Shown here one piece after another: positions 45,490 to 57,827 of a stretch of 64,000 bases of DNA. Made by a program: the position numbers and the translations under genes. Source of the stretch: Artemisia argyi (Eukaryota > Streptophyta > Magnoliopsida > Asterales > Asteraceae). The notes under the pieces are model-generated. The model saw only the letters and a program-made list of their open reading frames with translations. It searched no databases and was not told where the DNA came from. Where the stretch lies: contig CM060693.1 of the NCBI GenBank assembly GCA_030686995.1, positions 113,221,728 through 113,285,727 on the forward strand, in the 5' to 3' direction. Within the stretch, counting starts at the first letter, position 1, and every line of letters begins with the position of its first letter.

Positions 45490-46692
45490 GGTTTTAGAGG
45501 AGTGGGCGGAATTAGTTGCTAGCCAACTAACCCAATTTATCTAAAGTTGCAATCAAAACAAAATAAAAGAAATGAAAAAAAACAAAACTACTTATACTAA
45601 TGTAGTGGTGACAATAATGAGGAAAGCTGTATTTACTTAGATTTCATTACTCCCTAGATATCTTTTACAGGTTAATTACTTGTAACAATTGCATGGATGA
45701 TGGGTCATATTCCTTAATACTAGTGGTAGGGCCGTGTACAATATTCCCTAACTCTATAGGATCCTACTTCACTCCTATGTCGAGCCGTTAGAAGCTCCTA
45801 ACATGGGATCATTAGAATTCTCCTATGCATTAAATACAACCAAATATCGTAGTACACCTCCGATCATGTTTCTTAATACGTTCAAGCAAGTTACCAATGG
45901 AAGTCTGCCAGTTTTCTTAAGCCTAACATCGAATACAATCATCCGTAACAATTATAAACAAGCAATCAACCCATAATCAACATCTATGTTTCATTACATC
46001 TAAGCAAACACAAGAAAATCTAGCCTAGCATGTTAAATAGAAGACAAGCGTAAGATATAATCAAACAACACATAGAAATATTGAATGATTTGGAAGAATA
46101 CTTATCTTTAATTGAACATGAAAGATTCAAGGGGTTGAAACCCTTGAAAAGATGACAAAATTCGGCCTAGGGTTTTTCCCTCAAAAGTTGCACACTAATG
46201 AATGAAATTTGGAAAACTATATATAGATTACAACTCGTAACGGCCATGTATTGGATCGTGACGCGGTCAACTCGCCGCCTTAATAAAAATCGTATTGCCT
46301 AGATCTGATTTTGACGCCGTCATGTGTAAAAATCTTCTGGGCCGTCACTAGTATTTTGACCCTGACGGCCTTGGTGACGCCGTCAGGTCCTATAGTTGAA
46401 AACTCTCTGGACCGTCACGTGTATTTTCCACTTCCACCTCTTTTGTAGCTCTTGACGCCGTCATGTAGAAGATCTTGACGCCGTCGTGTACTGTTCCCAG
46501 CAAAGAAAATTGTGACTTTGCCGTTTTCTTTACTTTTATGCTCCAAAAACGTCCAAAATGCTTCCTTTTCCAGATTTCTCTCCAAAAGTACCTAAAATGA
46601 CAAAAAGAACGATTTAGGGCAATATTTGGTCAAATAAACACGAATTCGGGCTTAAATGACCCCTTAAAAGCGGTACACTTTTCACCTCATCA
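45490..46692 (-). repeat. E3 5' LTR, U5 end deleted
   Basis: Matches 39556-40735 closely. It lacks the terminal roughly 245 bp of the LTR, the primer site, the leader and the first gag codons. The LTR is joined directly to gag at about 45486-45490. Without a primer site this copy could not be reverse transcribed. Confidence 0.88.
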
Positions 46693-46697
46693 AGGAC

Positions 46698-46843
46698 ATT
46701 AACGAAGAAGACAAGAATAAAGGAATGAATTTTGTTTGGGAGAAGAGGAGCTTTTACTATAAGAATTGTCTAGCCCTTGGACCTAAGTATAAAGTTGACA
46801 TAGAAGTAGTTCAAAGGTTAAGAGAATCGATTGAAAAGTGGTA
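46698..46843 (+). pseudogene. E2 retropepsin-like ORF, part 2 (C-terminus)
   Basis: Continues E2 after the E3 insertion: INEEDKNKGMNFVWEKRSFY and YKNCLALGPKYK, to RESIEKW and a TAA. The C-terminal motif matches E1 and E3, confirming that E3 landed inside the ORF. Confidence 0.85.
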
Positions 46844-49323
46844 ATGGAACGTAGCTCATGACCTTGAGTCTAGCTACAAGATTCGTAAATAAAGAAAAGC
46901 TCTTCTTGGGAGGCAACCCATGTTTTATTTGTTTTATTTATTTTGTTTGTTTGATTGTTTTTTTGTTTGATTTTACTTGTTTACGTACGCATGCTTGATT
47001 TTTATTGTTTGTGGATCATGTTTCATAATAAATTAATGCTTTACTTTGTTGTTTGTCTTAACTTTATAAAATGTATTTCGCAAAATATAAGTGTAAGGGA
47101 AACCTAAATTTGTTTTTAAGAACGGAATTGGACACGAACCACAACAATATTAAATGAACATGTATATTAGTATTTGTTTGAGTCAAATGCTTGTATCGAG
47201 TCATAATGATATTTTGCAGGAATTCCAGGAATTAAGGCGTAAGTTTTTCCATAAATTTTCTGGAAACTTAACATAAGATTTCTGTTAGAACACTCTGACG
47301 ACGTCAGGATCATAACCTAACAGCGTCAGGTGTAAAAATTCTGAAATATTTTGCAAGTTTTGTTTTTCTAAAAGAGTCTTAAAGTTTTTGTTAATTCTTT
47401 AGTTTTATAAACTCCGGGAAATCTGCAAACATTCATTCCACAAGCATTATATCGATATATATATAGATTGCTGCCGATTTTACGCGAGGTTTGCCATGAT
47501 TGTTTTCTCAGGTTTAACAGGTTAAATTGGACAAGAAGATGATTTATATTTCTGAAGGGAAGCTTTCAACGTTCATTTTCTTGGAGGAGGATTTAACCTT
47601 GTTATCCATTTATCCACACCGAACAAATCAGGGGAGTATTTGTTTTCATTCTTTTACCTTCATTACTTTTACATCCTTTTTATTGAACATTGGGGACAAT
47701 GTTCAGCCTAAGTGTAAGGGGAGGGAAAATGATGATACCTTAGAGAATGCAATTGCACTTAAGTTTGTTTGTTTAATAGTAGGTGTGTAATAAAACTAAG
47801 AGAAATACTTGTTAGGGCAATTTTAGCGCCAAATTTAAAATTTTTTACAACATTTAGGAGTGAAGCTTTAGCCTTAATGAGCGTCTCATGGATAGGAGTT
47901 GTATGACTAGCACAAAAACCGTACCACTCAAAAAAATTTCCACCCAAATATGTGAGGTTCGCCTTTAGATTTGTTAGGAAAAGCATTCATTATTAGTGCT
48001 TATGAATGTACCGATAGTACTTAGATTCTAGAACTTGCGTTAGTGATGCATCCCGAGACCGCTAGTGAGACTACATTCGTGTAGTTAGGATTTACTACAT
48101 GATAAGAGGCATTAGGATCACCCTTGTGTTAAACCCGTATCACAATTACTTGACCAATAAAGTCAAACTACTTGACTAATAAAGTCAATTAATTTTCCCA
48201 CACTTTTGTATTGTACTCATTTTTAGTACACGATACCCCTAGTACAATCCTCTGAGCCTATCTTTTTGTTTCTAACTTTAAGCATTTTACTTAAAGGAAT
48301 AATTTGTTTACAATCCACCCCAAATGTGTAACCAAATCGCCTTAGCCTTCCTTGTATGCACTCATCATTAGTGCATTATTGTTACATGTTTAAACCCTTA
48401 GTTAATTGTCTAATTGATTACATGGTTGCTAAATCGAGTCATATCTTGTACATATTGTTTTGGGACAATTGGGACTTATGGGTAAAGTATTGTTGTTATG
48501 GAGTATTGGGGAAGAACATCATATATTACCCCCCATATGTGCATTAATCTTAAAAAGTACTCCAAGTGTTTTGATTATCTTGATTTGAGTCATTAGAATA
48601 GTTAATTGTGAAGTATGTAAAAGTTCAAGTGTAAGGGGAATGCAAAATTCCCTATGATGTATTATTTTGGATGGTAGGGTAAGAGTGTATGCAAAAAAAA
48701 ATCAAAAAAAAAAAATCAAAAAAATCAAAAAAATAAAAAAATCAAGAAAAGAAAAAAATAGAAAAAGAAAAAGAGAAAAAACATACGGACTACCATCCCG
48801 TTTCCTTTTATGTATATTTTATGTTTTTATTAGTTTATGATTAGCTTAAGTCGAGTCGAGTCTTGGCTTAGCAACGCCACATTGTACATGTAATTGACCA
48901 AGATGACTCGCCGCTAGTAAATATTGCCTTTATCCAACAAAACCGTGTTTATCATATCCCTACACCTCACGTTATAACCCTTTAAAAGACCTCTTTGATA
49001 GTTTATCCTAGGTGCTTACGCCAAGTGGTGGAGGTTTGATCCTTTCCCATGCCTATGGTAATCTATTTGCTATGACAGGTAGTGAGAGATGTTTTCCATT
49101 TCCATATTGTGATATATACTTTATTACACCCGAGAGATGTGAGTATCTAAACACTATTTGTGATGTGCTAGTGTATAATTTCCGTGCTTGTTTTTTATTG
49201 AAGTGGAACGATTATTTGTTAAAATTACTTTTATATTAGTGTTAAATGACCCCTAACTTGTATTTTGATTAGAATAAAAGCGCATTTGCTTGAGAACAAG
49301 CAAATCTCAAGTGTAAAGGTATT
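46844..49323 (+). other. E2 3' non-coding region and polypurine tract
   Basis: Fourth copy of the family 3' region. An A-rich run interspersed with AAATC lies at about 48693-48780. Degenerate TGACG sites lie near 47300. The tract CAAGTGTAAAGGTATT precedes the LTR. No gene is seen. Confidence 0.75.
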
Positions 49324-50103
49324 TGATGAAGCGAAAAGTGTACCACTTTTGGGGGTCATTTAAGGCCAAAGTCGAGATTATTTGATCAAATATTGCCCTA
49401 AATTGTTCCTTTTGTCATTTTAGGTACTTTTGAGAGGAAATTTACAAAAGAATGCATTTTGGACGTTTTTGGAGCGAAAAAGTGAAGAAAACGACAAAGT
49501 CTCAAAATCATGCTGGAAATTGTACATGATGGTGTCACAGGTTGCTAGTGACTGATTCAAGACTGGACAAAGAGGTGGATAAATCAAATACGCATGACGC
49601 GCCAGAGAGTTTTCTAAAGAGTTCGTGACGGCATCACCCTTTAGGGTCGCTAAGGCCGTCACGTATAACACAAAGAGAGACGGCCCAGAGTCCACAAAGG
49701 GTGACGGCGTTAGAGGTGGATTGAGGCAATACGAGTATTATTTTGGCGGCGAGTTGACGGCATCAGACTTAACTCTTGACGCCGTCAGGATGTAAAATCT
49801 ATATATAGTTTTCTAGTTTTCATTCATTGTGTGCAACTTTGAAGGGAGTAAACCCTAGACGAATTTCACTGATATTTTGAGGGTTTCAAACCCTTGTTTC
49901 ATCCATGCTTAATTGAAGATAAGTCTTTCATTAAATCATTCAATATGTCTATGTGTTGTTTGATTATATCTTATGCTTGTCTTCTCTTTAACATGCTAGG
50001 CTAGGTTTTCTTTGTGTTTGCTTAGATGTAATGAAACTTAGATATTGATTATGGGTTGGTTGTTTGTTTATAATTGTTGTGGATGAATGAATTCGATGTT
50101 AGA
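49324..50103 (+). repeat. E2 3' LTR, first part
   Basis: Starts TGATGAAGCGAAAAGTGTAC like the 5' LTR and has the same dyad array in a more decayed form (for example TGACTGATTCA in place of the second dyad), then TATA at about 49798. It breaks at GATGTTAGA, where C2 begins. Confidence 0.88.
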
Positions 50104-50499
50104 AGTTGACATAAATAATGTATGAAAACGTTATTTATATTTTTCGATATCTCTATATTTTGACGATCACAAAATATAAACTCATCAAACGTAAGATTAC
50201 TACGTAAACAAGTATTAAGCTAGTTTATATCACTATATCCAATTTAATCACTTAAGGTATGGATAAACAAGTGTTTAATACATCTCATGATCAAAGGGAT
50301 ATTTAATTAACTAATACAAAGTTTATTTAATTATATAAACATATTATATATTTTTGAAAAACACTTTTGGTAATAAAGAAAAATGTTTTAATCATACTAA
50401 ATATATGATTTCAAATTTTTAACCAAAATCAGTTAGTTTTTCACCAAATAAACTTTCCCCATTAAAAAACAAAAATTTTGGCTGTTACAGCTGGGCGGC
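50104..50499 (+). repeat. C2 5' LTR, first part
   Basis: AGTTGACATAAATAATG, the copia LTR start with the first T changed to A. It is similar to but clearly diverged from C1. It breaks at GGGCGGC, where the solo LTR begins; GCGGC at 50495-50499 pairs with GCGGA at 60099-60103. Confidence 0.85.
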
Positions 50500-51499
50500 T
50501 GTCACAACTCCTAATTTTATGTCCTTTTTCAAACGTCGAAATTTCATTTTTATTTCAGAAGTTACTATTCATTTCTACTATTCACTATTACTATTCATTT
50601 CCGAAATTTTTATTTCATATTCTCGTAAGTAAAACTATTTGAATGATAATCCGAGAGTTTAGCGCTCGTCGGATCCTTTCTGCAAATATCACGAAGCCGT
50701 GTCCGAGATTTACATTTGGGTTTAAACGTCATTCCAGCATCCCGATATGTCCATAAAACACTATAAACGATAGAAATATGATTTTCTCTCATTTTACGAC
50801 AATTCTAAAAGTTTTGGAATTTTACATTTTCCAGTTCAGCGTTTTACGCGAATTACGCGTTTTTAACCAGCGCTTCCAGTTTTAACAGCGTTTATGCAAT
50901 CCGATGGAACTTACCATTCATTTTATATTTTATTATGGAGTATTTTGACAAGTTTAGTCATTCTTTCAAGTTTCATATTTTTACGATACCCGGATTTACG
51001 TTTCGCGGCTTAACAATTTACGTTTAGCGATTATCGAAACCAAAACTGACTCTGTGAACTAGATAATACCCAAGCTTCCCACATACTCTTCCTATTTTTT
51101 TTCATGTGCCGCCCCCCTTGTCTTCCACTTGACCATATATTTACCAAAATGCCATTGAAATTAGATATTTCATTAAGTAGCCTAAATCATTTTTGCTACC
51201 TCTTTATTTTCAAAGCAAACTTGCACATTTTCTCTCTTTCTCCTCTCCATACTCACGGCAACAACAAGAACAAGAGGAATCCCCCATGGATTTTCCAAGA
51301 TCAAGTCATTTTCTAGTTCCTTTAGTGATCCTTGTTTGAGTTTTGAAATAAAAACTCAAGGTTATTAAGTTTTCATCATCCAAGCTCACAAATCTTTGCT
51401 AAGTAAGTTGTTAAAACTCATTTTCATAATTTCTTCAAGTTATTTTCATGATCATATGATTTCCATTCAAGATTTCATGCATATACTAGTTTATACCAC

Positions 51500-51501
51500 T
51501 C

Positions 51502-51541
<40 letters not shown>
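51500..51541 (+). repeat. (AT)n tract at the Helitron insertion point
   Basis: An AT dinucleotide run directly left of the Helitron 3' end. It supplies the A/T target of Helitron insertion. Confidence 0.8.
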
Positions 51542-51542
<1 letters not shown>

Positions 51543-51545
51543 TAG

Positions 51546-52127
51546 TTTTCTAAGCCCGCCCGATGGGCGGGCATGAGTTGTAATTTTACGTTTTAATTTA
51601 AATATGTACGTACATTAGTGATCTTTTATAGTTATTTGTTACGACATGAATTGTATTTTGAATTTAATGTTGTATGGATATTAGTGATTTTTTGTAGTTA
51701 ATTTTTATGTATTTGTCATTATTCATAAGTGATGACTTGTAATTTTACGTTTTATTTTAATCATGTATACTTATTTTTAATGTATTCATCCGCCATGTTT
51801 AAATGTGACAATAGGATATGTGGTACTTATTTTTTAACTTATTTTTAATCATGTCACTCTGAGTGGTTAAAAGTGATTAATTGTTTGAATAAGTATGTAA
51901 TTTTATCATGCACATTATGTTTGATAAAAAGTTGAATTTTAAGATAAGTATTTGGGGATATAATGACTTGTTGCATATAAATATTTCTTATTTTAGTTTT
52001 TACGTTTGGCAAGTATCATGCTTCTTTTGTTGGGGTACTTATCGCATAATCTAAAATTTATATGATCATCGAACAATAGATCATTTGTGTCAATAGTAGC
52101 ACCGTAGTCTTAATTCTGTACACTGTT
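51546..52127 (-). other. Helitron 3' region, non-coding
   Basis: AT-rich sequence with repeated TGTAATTTTACGTTTTA words and the terminal hairpin at 51555-51576. No gene is seen. Confidence 0.6.
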
Positions 52128-52500
52128 TTGTTGTATCAAATTGCAGCCAAAAAAAAAGTATGCATTATAATCAATGTTCAACACCTGAGTGTTAGATGCA
52201 TGTGTTCTCATCATAATTTTGTATTCCCTCTTTCTCTTTTTAGTTATCATTCTCTCAAACATCTTACTTTGACTGGACTACATGCTTTTCATCAAACTCA
52301 AATCAAATTGGGAGCTAACACCCTTAACAACTTTGTATCTTAGTAATTTCCAACTGGATGAGGAAAACAGTAAGATTTTCTCCAACTGTCCGAATTTGAA
52401 AAATCTCAACTTAAAGACTTGCATGAAAACCCGAAGGAGTCGGTTATACTCTTGCACCATAAACCTGTGTATATTATGAACACAACCCTCAACGATCAAG
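52128..52500 (+). pseudogene. F-box/LRR (FBD-type) gene fragment in Helitron
   Basis: Two frames together give FVFPLSLFSYHSLKHLTLTG, then, after a frame change near 52280, LTTLYLSNFQLDEENSKIF and SNCPNLKNLNLKTCMKT. These are the leucine-rich repeats of plant F-box/FBD/LRR proteins, which choose substrates for SCF ubiquitin ligases. It has no F-box, no start and several breaks: a captured fragment, opposite in strand to the Helitron. Confidence 0.75.
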
Positions 52501-53369
52501 TTTTCAAATGAGATAGTGTGTTAAGGAAATACACTAACATGGACCCTTTAAGGTAATTAGGGACAAAGGGATAACTGTTTGCCCATAAGCAAATCTCATT
52601 ACCTGTGTTTAAGAAAAGATTATTAAAACTTCTTAGAATATTCATTATAATCAACTTTCACAGGATACATAGTTATATAGAATATGTGCTTTACATGTCA
52701 TGATGCCAATGATGATGATGAAATTCATGTTTGATAAAAGTTAGAATAACGTTATACCGTTTATTGAAATCTAAAGTTAAATAAGTTAACCATTTGTGCA
52801 ATCAAGAAATACATAAATTCGCATTTACCCTATTTTCGTGTTCTTTGTCAACACGCATAAACTTTATGTAGCAGCTACCTTACTTGTCAGTTTTTTTTTT
52901 TTTTTTTTTTTTTCCCCTAAACCTGCATAACCTTTTCCAACACCTAAAACATCAAATATCATATTTAACTCTGTCAAACAGTTTTAACCCTTTAAACAAC
53001 CAAACTTTTTCGACACGTGATCAAAGTTAACCAACGGTATAGATTGCCTAAAGTCAAAGATACATAGTAGCTTTGTTACTTTGTTCATACAATCATACAA
53101 CATAGAAAATAACTCAAGAAGAAAAGTACCACACAAGTTTTATTATCACATTATCAATAGATGGTTCTGACATATTGTTAATACCTAAGCTTCCTACTAT
53201 AATTAATTGCAATCTGAACCGAATTCATTATTAGTCTACCTAAAATTCGATCACTTAGCACTCACCCGACTGTTGTTTTAATACACGTTGAAACACTATT
53301 CTGGTGGTCATGTTTATAGCAACTGGTTATCCAGTTCTAAGTATCTAATATCACATAACAGCTTTCAAA
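52501..53369 (-). other. Helitron interior, non-coding
   Basis: AT-rich. It includes a T run at about 52890-52912. No gene or repeat is recognised. Confidence 0.5.
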
Positions 53370-53780
53370 CATACCTCTCTTGACCCACAAGAAGTTCACT
53401 CCACTTTCCTTCAAACCACCGAACATTTCATCAATCTGCTTACTTGAAATAGAAAGATAACTTCCCAATGAAATGTAGAGTACAGAATTTGGTGGATTGG
53501 AGTTTAGTCATGAGAAGTAATTGTGTTCACTTATCGGAAGAGTTGGTTTGGGATGGATGTTGCATATGTTTAGGCCAACAGTGTATACTGGTATTTGAAA
53601 ATTGTATTTGATGGCGTCAATGGCTTCGGGTTCTGGCTCATAGACTATGGCTAATAGTAAAGATTGTGCTTTTTTTCTAACATCGACAAGATCAGGTAAG
53701 ATATTGTGGAGTGCCTGGTCAACCACTGGAAAGTCTTTCACTTTCATTGGCGATAAACCAGGTATATGCAATCGATGCAT
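53370..53780 (-). pseudogene. UDP-glycosyltransferase fragment (UGT87-like) in Helitron
   Basis: The minus strand reads HIPGLSPMKVKDFP, RKKAQSLLLAIVYEPEPEAI, DAIKYNFQIPVYTVG, then an in-frame stop near 53505, then SNPPNSVLYISLGSYLSISS and KQIDEMFGGLKESGVNFLWV. This is the centre of a family-1 plant glycosyltransferase, closest in my memory to UGT87A. The C-terminal PSPG sugar-nucleotide box and the N-terminal acceptor half are absent, so it is inactive. Confidence 0.85.
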
Positions 53781-54283
53781 TCTTCTCCTCTTTCTTTTTT
53801 ATACATGACATGAAAAGTGACTAACAATATAGGAAAGATAGTACTCTTTTTATGTTTAATTTATGGGGGTGTATGCCTACTCTTACTAAAAATAGCTTAT
53901 CGTGTTTTAGATACAATCCTTCTAAGGTGTGTTATTAAAACACATTTTTTAACCCTCCAAAAATCTAATAAGTACTTTGTTAGTTAATGTTTGAATAAAC
54001 TCAAACTTATCATAAACACAGGCCAATAATAGCCTAAAGAAGCCTAGCCAAACACCCCTTTATTTATTTTATACAGTAGTAAATAAACACTTAGCAATGT
54101 GAAATATGATGAGTATTATGCACCTGATAATTCAACATAGATATATCTGTGTTTCTGAAGCAGTTCTACATGATAACACATAGTAAACATTGAAGCAATA
54201 AACAACTTAACAATAACAATTAAGCGCTTAAATTTGTAGTGCTTATATATCTTTATATAAATATTATATCGTACATTTCGTAT

Positions 54284-55110
54284 AAATGTATGGTTAACTT
54301 CATAAAAGTGAACTAAAAAATATCCGGTATGAGATTATAGCAATTGAATTTGTAGTGCTTACATATTTTTCTAAAAGTGACCAAGAGACATGTGATATTT
54401 GAACCATAACTGTATATTTACCGATCAGATACCATCAAACTAAATTGATTGCACTATTCAATTTTTATGTCAATAAAGATCTGAATCTTTTAGTTCATGC
54501 AGACTAACATTATAGTGATAGTGGAACAGCATTTAAAATTATTATTTTTGTGATTATACTAAAAAGACTTACTTTGGTGGTGCAAGGAAGTATGCTACGG
54601 AGTTTAGCCAGATGATTATTCAATCTTTCTTTGAGCAGCCATTTTGCCCATGTCTGCTTGTAGCCCAAACAGTATAGACCCTGGCTAAACCAGTGTAAAT
54701 ATATGGTTAACTTCATAAAAGTGTACTAAAAAATATCCGGTATGAGATTATAGCAATTGAATTTGTAGTGCTTACATATTTTTCTAAAAGTGACCAAGAG
54801 ACTTGTGATATTTGAACCATAACTGTAGATTTACCGATCAGAATACCATCAAACTAAATTGATTGCACTATTCAAGTTTTATGTCAATAAAGATCTGAAT
54901 CTTTTAGTTCATGCAGACTAACATTATAGTGATAGTGGAACAACATTTAAAATTATTAGTTTTGTGATTATACTAAAAAGACTTACTTTGGTGGTGCAAG
55001 GAAGTATGCTACGGAATTTAGCCAGATGATTATTCAATCTTTCTTTGAGCAGCCATTTTGCCCATGTCTGCTTGTAGCCCAAACAGTATAGACCCTGGCT
55101 AAACCAGTGT
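54284..55110 (-). repeat. Tandem duplication of a 413-bp unit with an exon-like segment
   Basis: 54284-54696 is repeated at 54697-55110 with few changes. Each copy holds, on the minus strand, an exon-like piece read as KERLNNHLAKLRSILPCTTK followed by GTAAGT, a good donor site. The residues ER..LN..L..LRS..P resemble helix 1 of a plant bHLH domain, but the basic RxRR part is missing, so this is tentative. Confidence 0.6.
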
Positions 55111-55202
55111 CTTGGATATTAGCCTCAAATGATGATCTGATTGGGAATTTCTAAAGCTTTAATGTGTAACGAAGCTGGATAATGTAAAACATATAGAAAG
55201 AA

Positions 55203-55285
55203 TACCTTGGCAAAGTACTTCCGAGATTCTCAGTGCAATGGAAAATAGTGTCAAGAACATCATTAAAGTTCCCGAACATTCCTTT
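55203..55285 (-). pseudogene. Exon-like fragment, unrecognised
   Basis: On the minus strand, between a GCAG acceptor near 55295 and a GTATTC donor near 55204, one frame reads GMFGNFNDVLDTIFHCTENL and GSTLPR. It looks like a real exon but I cannot assign it. It may belong with the neighbouring exon-like units. Confidence 0.35.
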
Positions 55286-57640
55286 TTAATAGCCTGCGAT
55301 AATGTATAAAAAATAAACCGATGGAAGGTCATAATTTTGACACATTTACTAATGAACATATCAATTTGGTTTGTTTTAAAACTCTAGCAGGTCAAAAGAG
55401 TAATTTTAAAAAAATTTGTTAACTAAAATCCTGTAAAATGGGTCAAAAGTGATCCAAATGTATTTTTTTGTTCATACCACTTCCCAATTTTTCTGCATTC
55501 AAATAATTATACTAATTATGCAACCATGTAGATTTTGTAGTCATATTCAAAGCACTAATATGTTATTACAGGAAAAAGCTGTACCGTTAGCAATGAAATC
55601 CAACTCACACTTGGCATTGCAATTTTTCTGATCAAGCTGTAAAAAAATTAATGAGGAAAGCAAGGAGACTGGATTGCAGCACCAATTTTATGGTTGCTGT
55701 CATTTGTGATCAAGTGAAATGTTCACCTTCATTCATATCTATGAGAGTCATTGATCCATTCACTTTGTTTGTTTACAGCCTTTTTAAGACCAATCTGAGA
55801 AGCTCAGAAGATATATCCACATGGGGTAGCAAGGGCCAATGAGGAGTGGAAGGTTAGTGAGGGCCGTCTTACCTATTAGGCTGTTACCGCTCACAGTAAC
55901 ATTTTGCTCACACAAAACAACCATAAAAAAACTCATTGACACTTTTGACTATCAAACAGTGACACTTTTATTGTCCCATTTTGATTTTTAAGGGGTGTTT
56001 AGATGTAAATTCCTAACTTTATAAATCCATCTAAAAGTTTGAATGAAAACCTTACCATATCCAAGCAGCAACCTTACCATATCCAAGCAGCAGATGGTTT
56101 TCATTTCATTCAAACATTTGACTATCAAAGCAGCAGATGGTTCAACTTATTGCTTATTTAGTCTATTGTCCCATTTTCAGTTCCAACCATCTCCATCTGT
56201 ATTCAAAATAAATAAATAAAAGAAATAATTATGTGTCTATGAATGAATGGAATTGAAAATAAATTGAAATAGAAACCTGATTAAACCCGTGTTTTTAAAT
56301 GACTTTGATATAAATGACTTCTGGAATATTGGACTATTGGTTGTTTTTGCTAAAATGTACACATTCTACTGTAAGATAAATGACTTCTCGATATACTGAT
56401 GTGTCATGTATCTCATTTTCTATTTCCATGATTGCGTAGCCCGTTATATAAGCCAAAACAAACACCTCATAGAAGCTCATACAAACACGGAAAAAACCGT
56501 TAACGGGTCAACCCAACTTGACCCACAGTATATTAAGCTCTTTGTTCTTTACATTATTTTAGCCTATTTAGATATCTTTGTTTCACCTAAACAAAGCAAC
56601 AAATTTTTTAAGGAATTGCAAATCATCCCGATTTTGCCCAAATGCATAACACAGAATAGTTAAAGAACTTTCACTCTATAAAGAAAGGTGGAGATATATA
56701 CAGAATCTTGTACAGGCTTAATGGCAGACACATCTTTTACGGACCGCCTTATTGCAGACACATCCAGAGATGCCTCCTGTTATAAGAGGTTCTAATGCTA
56801 ATTTGATTATGTGAACTTCGAAACAACAAAGACACTATCTCTTAGAGATCGCCTTATAGCAGCTAATTATCATATGTAGCTTATTCATAATTAGTATTGG
56901 AGATACAAACATAGTAAGATTTTTATCTGATGCTTTATATATCTTTTAAAATGATCGGCCGCACGACCAAACCTTTTTTCTCTTGGATCATTTAGTTTTG
57001 TTGCTAATTTTACCTGAAGTTGTCATCCAGGAAGAAGGAATTGCTGGCAGCATTGTTTGAGTCCTCTGGCATTAATATCCTCATGCTTGAAATAACCTAG
57101 TTAAACAGGTTATTTAATTTCACAAAAGGATAATCCGTCATAACTCTTTTAAACAGACATTTGACACTAAAAACATACATGATTCACCCGGAATGGTAAA
57201 GTTGCATTGGACAAAACTGTTTGAACCTTAGTAGCATCGTTCACCTTGCCTTCAAAGGAAGAAAAAAAAAATCTTCAACAACGTAAAATAGCATATTGCA
57301 GATAAACTACCAATGCATCTAAAAGAAAGAACAAAAACATAAAGAAGGGCTCTTATTAACTTAAAGTAAAACAGTTTCTTGCAAACTTATGATGAAGAAA
57401 ATAGAGAAATCCGTAAATAAGTTGCATGCATAACTAAAATTCAAGACAAACGTGATACCTGGATTGTTGTTGTGTTCTAGGGTTGCAGAAAGGATTTGTT
57501 TTAGGGTTTCAGAAGGTTACGTATAATGAGATGGGATGGGCCGGTATATTTTAGAATGCAAATTACAAAGAATTGTATTTAGATTAGGAATCAAAATTAA
57601 CTGTAGTCGTTTATATATTAGGACTTGCAACATATATTCC
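55286..57640 (-). other. Helitron interior, mostly non-coding
   Basis: A direct repeat ACCTTACCATATCCAAGCAG lies at about 56050-56093. A possible short exon ending in a GTAAAA donor (minus strand) lies near 57015-57100. No gene is identified with confidence. Confidence 0.4.
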
Positions 57641-57649
57641 AAAAAAATA

Positions 57650-57715
57650 TGTTGTCTCAGTGGTTAATATATATGCTTTTCACTAAAACAACCATGGTTC
57701 GAATCAAGTGTCAAT
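57650..57715 (+). other. tRNA-like A and B boxes (possible SINE remnant)
   Basis: TGTCTCAGTGG (A-box-like), then about 33 bp later GGTTCGAATCA (B-box-like), followed by a T/A-rich stretch. The spacing is tRNA-like. No clover-leaf acceptor pairing is evident, so this is not called a tRNA gene. Confidence 0.35.
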
Positions 57716-57771
57716 TTTTAAAATTTTATTACAAAAATAAATGCTTAGGTCCAACATCCGAATTTAATTAA

Positions 57772-57827
57772 AAAAATTGCTTACATGTGACACTACTGAC
57801 AAAAATTGCTTACATGTGACACTACTA
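57772..57827 (-). repeat. Short tandem repeat near Helitron 5' end
   Basis: AAAATTGCTTACATGTGACA with CTACTGAC is repeated twice, about 28 bp apart, in the Helitron subterminal region. Confidence 0.7.

Larger units (their letters stand above)
39311..46692 (-). mobile_element. E3: gag-carrying member of the same family
   Basis: A 7.4 kb minus-strand insertion with a perfect duplication AGGAC (39306-39310 and 46693-46697). It has a 3' LTR, a 3' non-coding region, a protease-like ORF, gag and a truncated 5' LTR. No reverse transcriptase, RNase H or integrase. It splits the ORF of E2. Confidence 0.93.
36906..50103 (+). mobile_element. E2: non-autonomous gypsy element of the E1 family (3' end beyond window)
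   Basis: 5' LTR 36906-38338, primer site, a protease-like ORF split by E3, a 2.5 kb 3' non-coding region and the start of the 3' LTR at 49324. The 3' LTR is interrupted at 50104 by copia C2. No gag or RT is present. GCTGG (36901-36905) is the presumed left target site; the right copy is outside the window. Confidence 0.88.
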
